From Flagellimonas ochracea (GTDB lineage: Bacteria; Bacteroidota; Bacteroidia; Flavobacteriales; Flavobacteriaceae), in assembly GCF_009903685.1 (NCBI RefSeq), contig NZ_JAAABI010000004.1, positions 186,001-250,000 on the forward strand: a DNA stretch of 64,000 nucleotides, in the 5' to 3' direction. This document shows, piece after piece, positions 62,393 to 64,000 of this stretch. Numbering within the stretch: position 1 is the first letter of the stretch; every line of letters starts with the position of its first letter. A program made the position numbers and the translations under genes. The notes below the pieces were generated by a model. It saw only the letters and a list, made by a program, of their open reading frames with translations. It ran no database searches and was not told where the DNA came from.

Positions 62393-64000
62393 ATGTCTGT
62401 AGTAGCCAATGCACATGTTGACGATCATGCACACGATGATCATGGACATCACCATAAAGAGACTTTTGTAACAAAATATATTTTCAGTCAAGATCATAAG
62501 ATGATTTCCAAGCAGTACCTGATTACAGGACTCATTATGGGATTCATCGGCATAGCAATGTCCTTGCTTTTTAGAATGCAATTGGCTTGGCCCGGGGAAT
62601 CGTTCCCCATTTTTGAGGCCTTGTTGGGTAAATGGGCTCCTGACGGTGTCATGGATGCGGACATTTATCTAGCCTTGATCACCATTCACGGGACCATCAT
62701 GGTGTTTTTCGTATTGACTGCAGGATTAAGTGGTACTTTTAGTAACCTGTTGATTCCGCTTCAGATTGGAGCAAGGGATATGGCATCTGGCTTTTTGAAC
62801 ATGCTTTCCTACTGGATGTTCTTCCTATCTTCAGTAATCATGGTTATCTCATTGTTTGTGGAGGCAGGCCCTGCCGCTGCAGGTTGGACCATTTATCCTC
62901 CTTTGAGTGCTTTGCCAATGGCTCAGCCAGGATCTGGTGCAGGTATGACACTTTGGTTGGTATCCATGGCCATATTCATTGCTTCCTCACTTTTAGGTTC
63001 TTTGAACTACATCGTGACTGTAATAAATCTTAGGACCAAAGGAATGTCGATGACTCGATTGCCTTTGACCATTTGGGCATTTTTTGTTACTGCAATTATT
63101 GGTGTTATTTCCTTTCCGGTTCTTCTTTCTGCGGCCCTGCTGTTGATTATGGATAGAAGTTTTGGTACTTCCTTCTTCCTTTCTGATATCTTTATTCAAG
63201 GAGAAGTACTGCATTATCAGGGAGGTTCACCAGTTCTTTTTGAGCATTTGTTTTGGTTCTTGGGTCACCCAGAAGTTTATATCGTATTGTTGCCAGCTTT
63301 GGGTATCACATCCGAGGTTATGTCCACTAATGCAAGAAAACCAATTTTTGGATATCGGGCAATGGTGGCATCCATTTTGGCCATTGCGTTTCTATCCACT
63401 ATCGTATGGGGACACCATATGTTCATCTCTGGTATGAACCCATTTTTGGGCTCCGTATTTACATTCACCACCTTGCTGATTGCTATTCCGTCTGCGGTAA
63501 AGGCATTTAATTACATAACTACTTTATGGAAGGGTAACTTGCAGTTGAATCCCGCGATGTTGTTTTCAATCGGTTTGGTATCTACTTTCATTACTGGTGG
63601 CTTAACAGGAATTATTTTAGGAGACAGCACCTTGGACATTAATGTGCACGACACCTATTTTGTTGTTGCACACTTCCACTTAGTGATGGGTATCTCTGCT
63701 TTATATGGACTTTTTGCAGGGGTCTACCATTGGTTCCCCAAAATGTTCCAGGGTAGGATGATGAACAAGAATTTGGGATATGTCCATTTTTGGATAACTG
63801 CAATTTGTGCCTATGGAGTGTTTTTCCCAATGCACTTCGTGGGTATGGCAGGTGTTCCAAGACGTTACTATGAGAATACGGCATTCCCTATGTTTGATGA
63901 ATTGACAAACGTGCAGGTATTGATGACTGTGTTTGCACTTATTGCCGGTTTGGCACAATTGGTTTTCGTTTACAATTTTATTGTTAGCATTTTCTATGGA
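62393..64000 (+). CDS. ctaD: Cytochrome c oxidase subunit I (3' end outside window)
   Basis: Catalytic heme-copper subunit that reduces O2 to water. The first 536 residues are visible and the frame is open at base 64000. Heme a ligands are H99 (TIHGTIMVFF) and H429; the heme a3 ligand is H427 (VVAHFHLVMG). CuB ligands are H292, H341 and H342, with Y296 crosslinked to H292 in LGHPEVYIV. E294 in the xGHPEVY motif is the A1-subtype mark. The N-terminus carries a His/Asp-rich stretch with seven histidines in residues 8-21. It begins 41 bases after coxB. Confidence 0.95.
   Translation, partial: MSVVANAHVDDHAHDDHGHHHKETFVTKYIFSQDHKMISKQYLITGLIMGFIGIAMSLLFRMQLAWPGESFPIFEALLGKWAPDGVMDADIYLALITIHGTIMVFFVLTAGLSGTFSNLLIPLQIGARDMASGFLNMLSYWMFFLSSVIMVISLFVEAGPAAAGWTIYPPLSALPMAQPGSGAGMTLWLVSMAIFIASSLLGSLNYIVTVINLRTKGMSMTRLPLTIWAFFVTAIIGVISFPVLLSAALLLIMDRSFGTSFFLSDIFIQGEVLHYQGGSPVLFEHLFWFLGHPEVYIVLLPALGITSEVMSTNARKPIFGYRAMVASILAIAFLSTIVWGHHMFISGMNPFLGSVFTFTTLLIAIPSAVKAFNYITTLWKGNLQLNPAMLFSIGLVSTFITGGLTGIILGDSTLDINVHDTYFVVAHFHLVMGISALYGLFAGVYHWFPKMFQGRMMNKNLGYVHFWITAICAYGVFFPMHFVGMAGVPRRYYENTAFPMFDELTNVQVLMTVFALIAGLAQLVFVYNFIVSIFYG

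Noticed and set aside
1..64000. CRISPR array, rRNA operon, riboswitch or replication origin
   Set aside because: No regularly spaced repeats, rRNA-like sequence, known riboswitch core or cluster of DnaA boxes was noticed by eye.

Overview
The window is a stretch of chromosome from a member of the Bacteroidota, most likely a marine Flavobacteriaceae in the broad Muricauda/Allomuricauda, Maribacter and Zobellia neighbourhood. Four things point there: Bacteroidota-type promoters (TTTG, 19 bases, TAnnTTTG), a full alternative complex III operon leading into an A1-type cytochrome oxidase, family-typical gene orders (exbB-exbD-exbD; hppD/hmgA/fahA; rimP-nusA-infB), and DUF2723, DUF4097 and DUF5916 proteins. 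The genus cannot be fixed from the sequence alone. I see no phage, insertion sequence, CRISPR array or origin. The window is mainly core genome with small accessory patches.

Layout. 1-3273: the end of sucA and all of sucB (2-oxoglutarate dehydrogenase E1 and E2). 3357-5858: a retropepsin-like protease, TatD nuclease, type I asparaginase and tRNA-Ser(GGA). 5936-9632: an ExbB/ExbD energy-transduction operon, an outer-membrane barrel and a PAP2-like membrane protein. 9632-16428 (minus): rpoN, asnS, an MMPL/RND exporter, frr and pyrH. 16554-19678 (plus): an ECF sigma factor, a membrane-anchored HEAT-repeat partner and two DUF4097 proteins, lying between pyrH-frr and tsf-rpsB. 19749-22844 (minus): tsf, rpsB with an unusual C-terminal extension, rpsI and rplM. 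23087-26323: a DUF5916 outer-membrane protein and a surface lipoprotein. 26349-32722: a tyrosine/homogentisate catabolic cluster with a divergent MarR regulator. 32891-36195: two similar small transcription units of unknown function flanking a TauE-like transporter, then a serine hydrolase. 36378-44703: polA, a metallophosphoesterase, a thioredoxin-fold protein without its active site, a DUF2723 membrane protein and tRNA-Gln(TTG). 44704-47332: an accessory patch with a decayed reading frame and a coupled BKACE/GNAT pair. 47333-51768: rimP-nusA-infB. 51821-64000: a SPOR protein, then actA-actB-actC-actD-actE-actF and coxB-ctaD, with ctaD running off the end.

How the genes work together. The respiratory operon encodes a route from menaquinol through alternative complex III to an aa3-type oxygen reductase, and sucAB supplies reducing power from the TCA cycle. 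The tyrosine cluster turns 4-hydroxyphenylpyruvate into fumarate and acetoacetate, probably under MarR control. The maleylacetoacetate isomerase step has no recognisable gene here. Ribosome and translation genes (rplM-rpsI-rpsB-tsf, frr-pyrH, rimP-nusA-infB, asnS) make up much of the rest.

The observations I rate highest are: (1) the same small helix-hairpin-helix module at the C-termini of ribosomal protein S2 and of the quinol-oxidising subunit ActC; (2) a pair of tandem units (32.8-34.7 kb) sharing upstream sequence, a YPNxWQTxPFxxDLFA N-terminus and terminator, which may define an undescribed family; (3) a perfect palindrome made of the two back-to-back -7 boxes of hppD and marR; and (4) a flavin-reductase-like gene inside a tyrosine pathway that lacks its isomerase.
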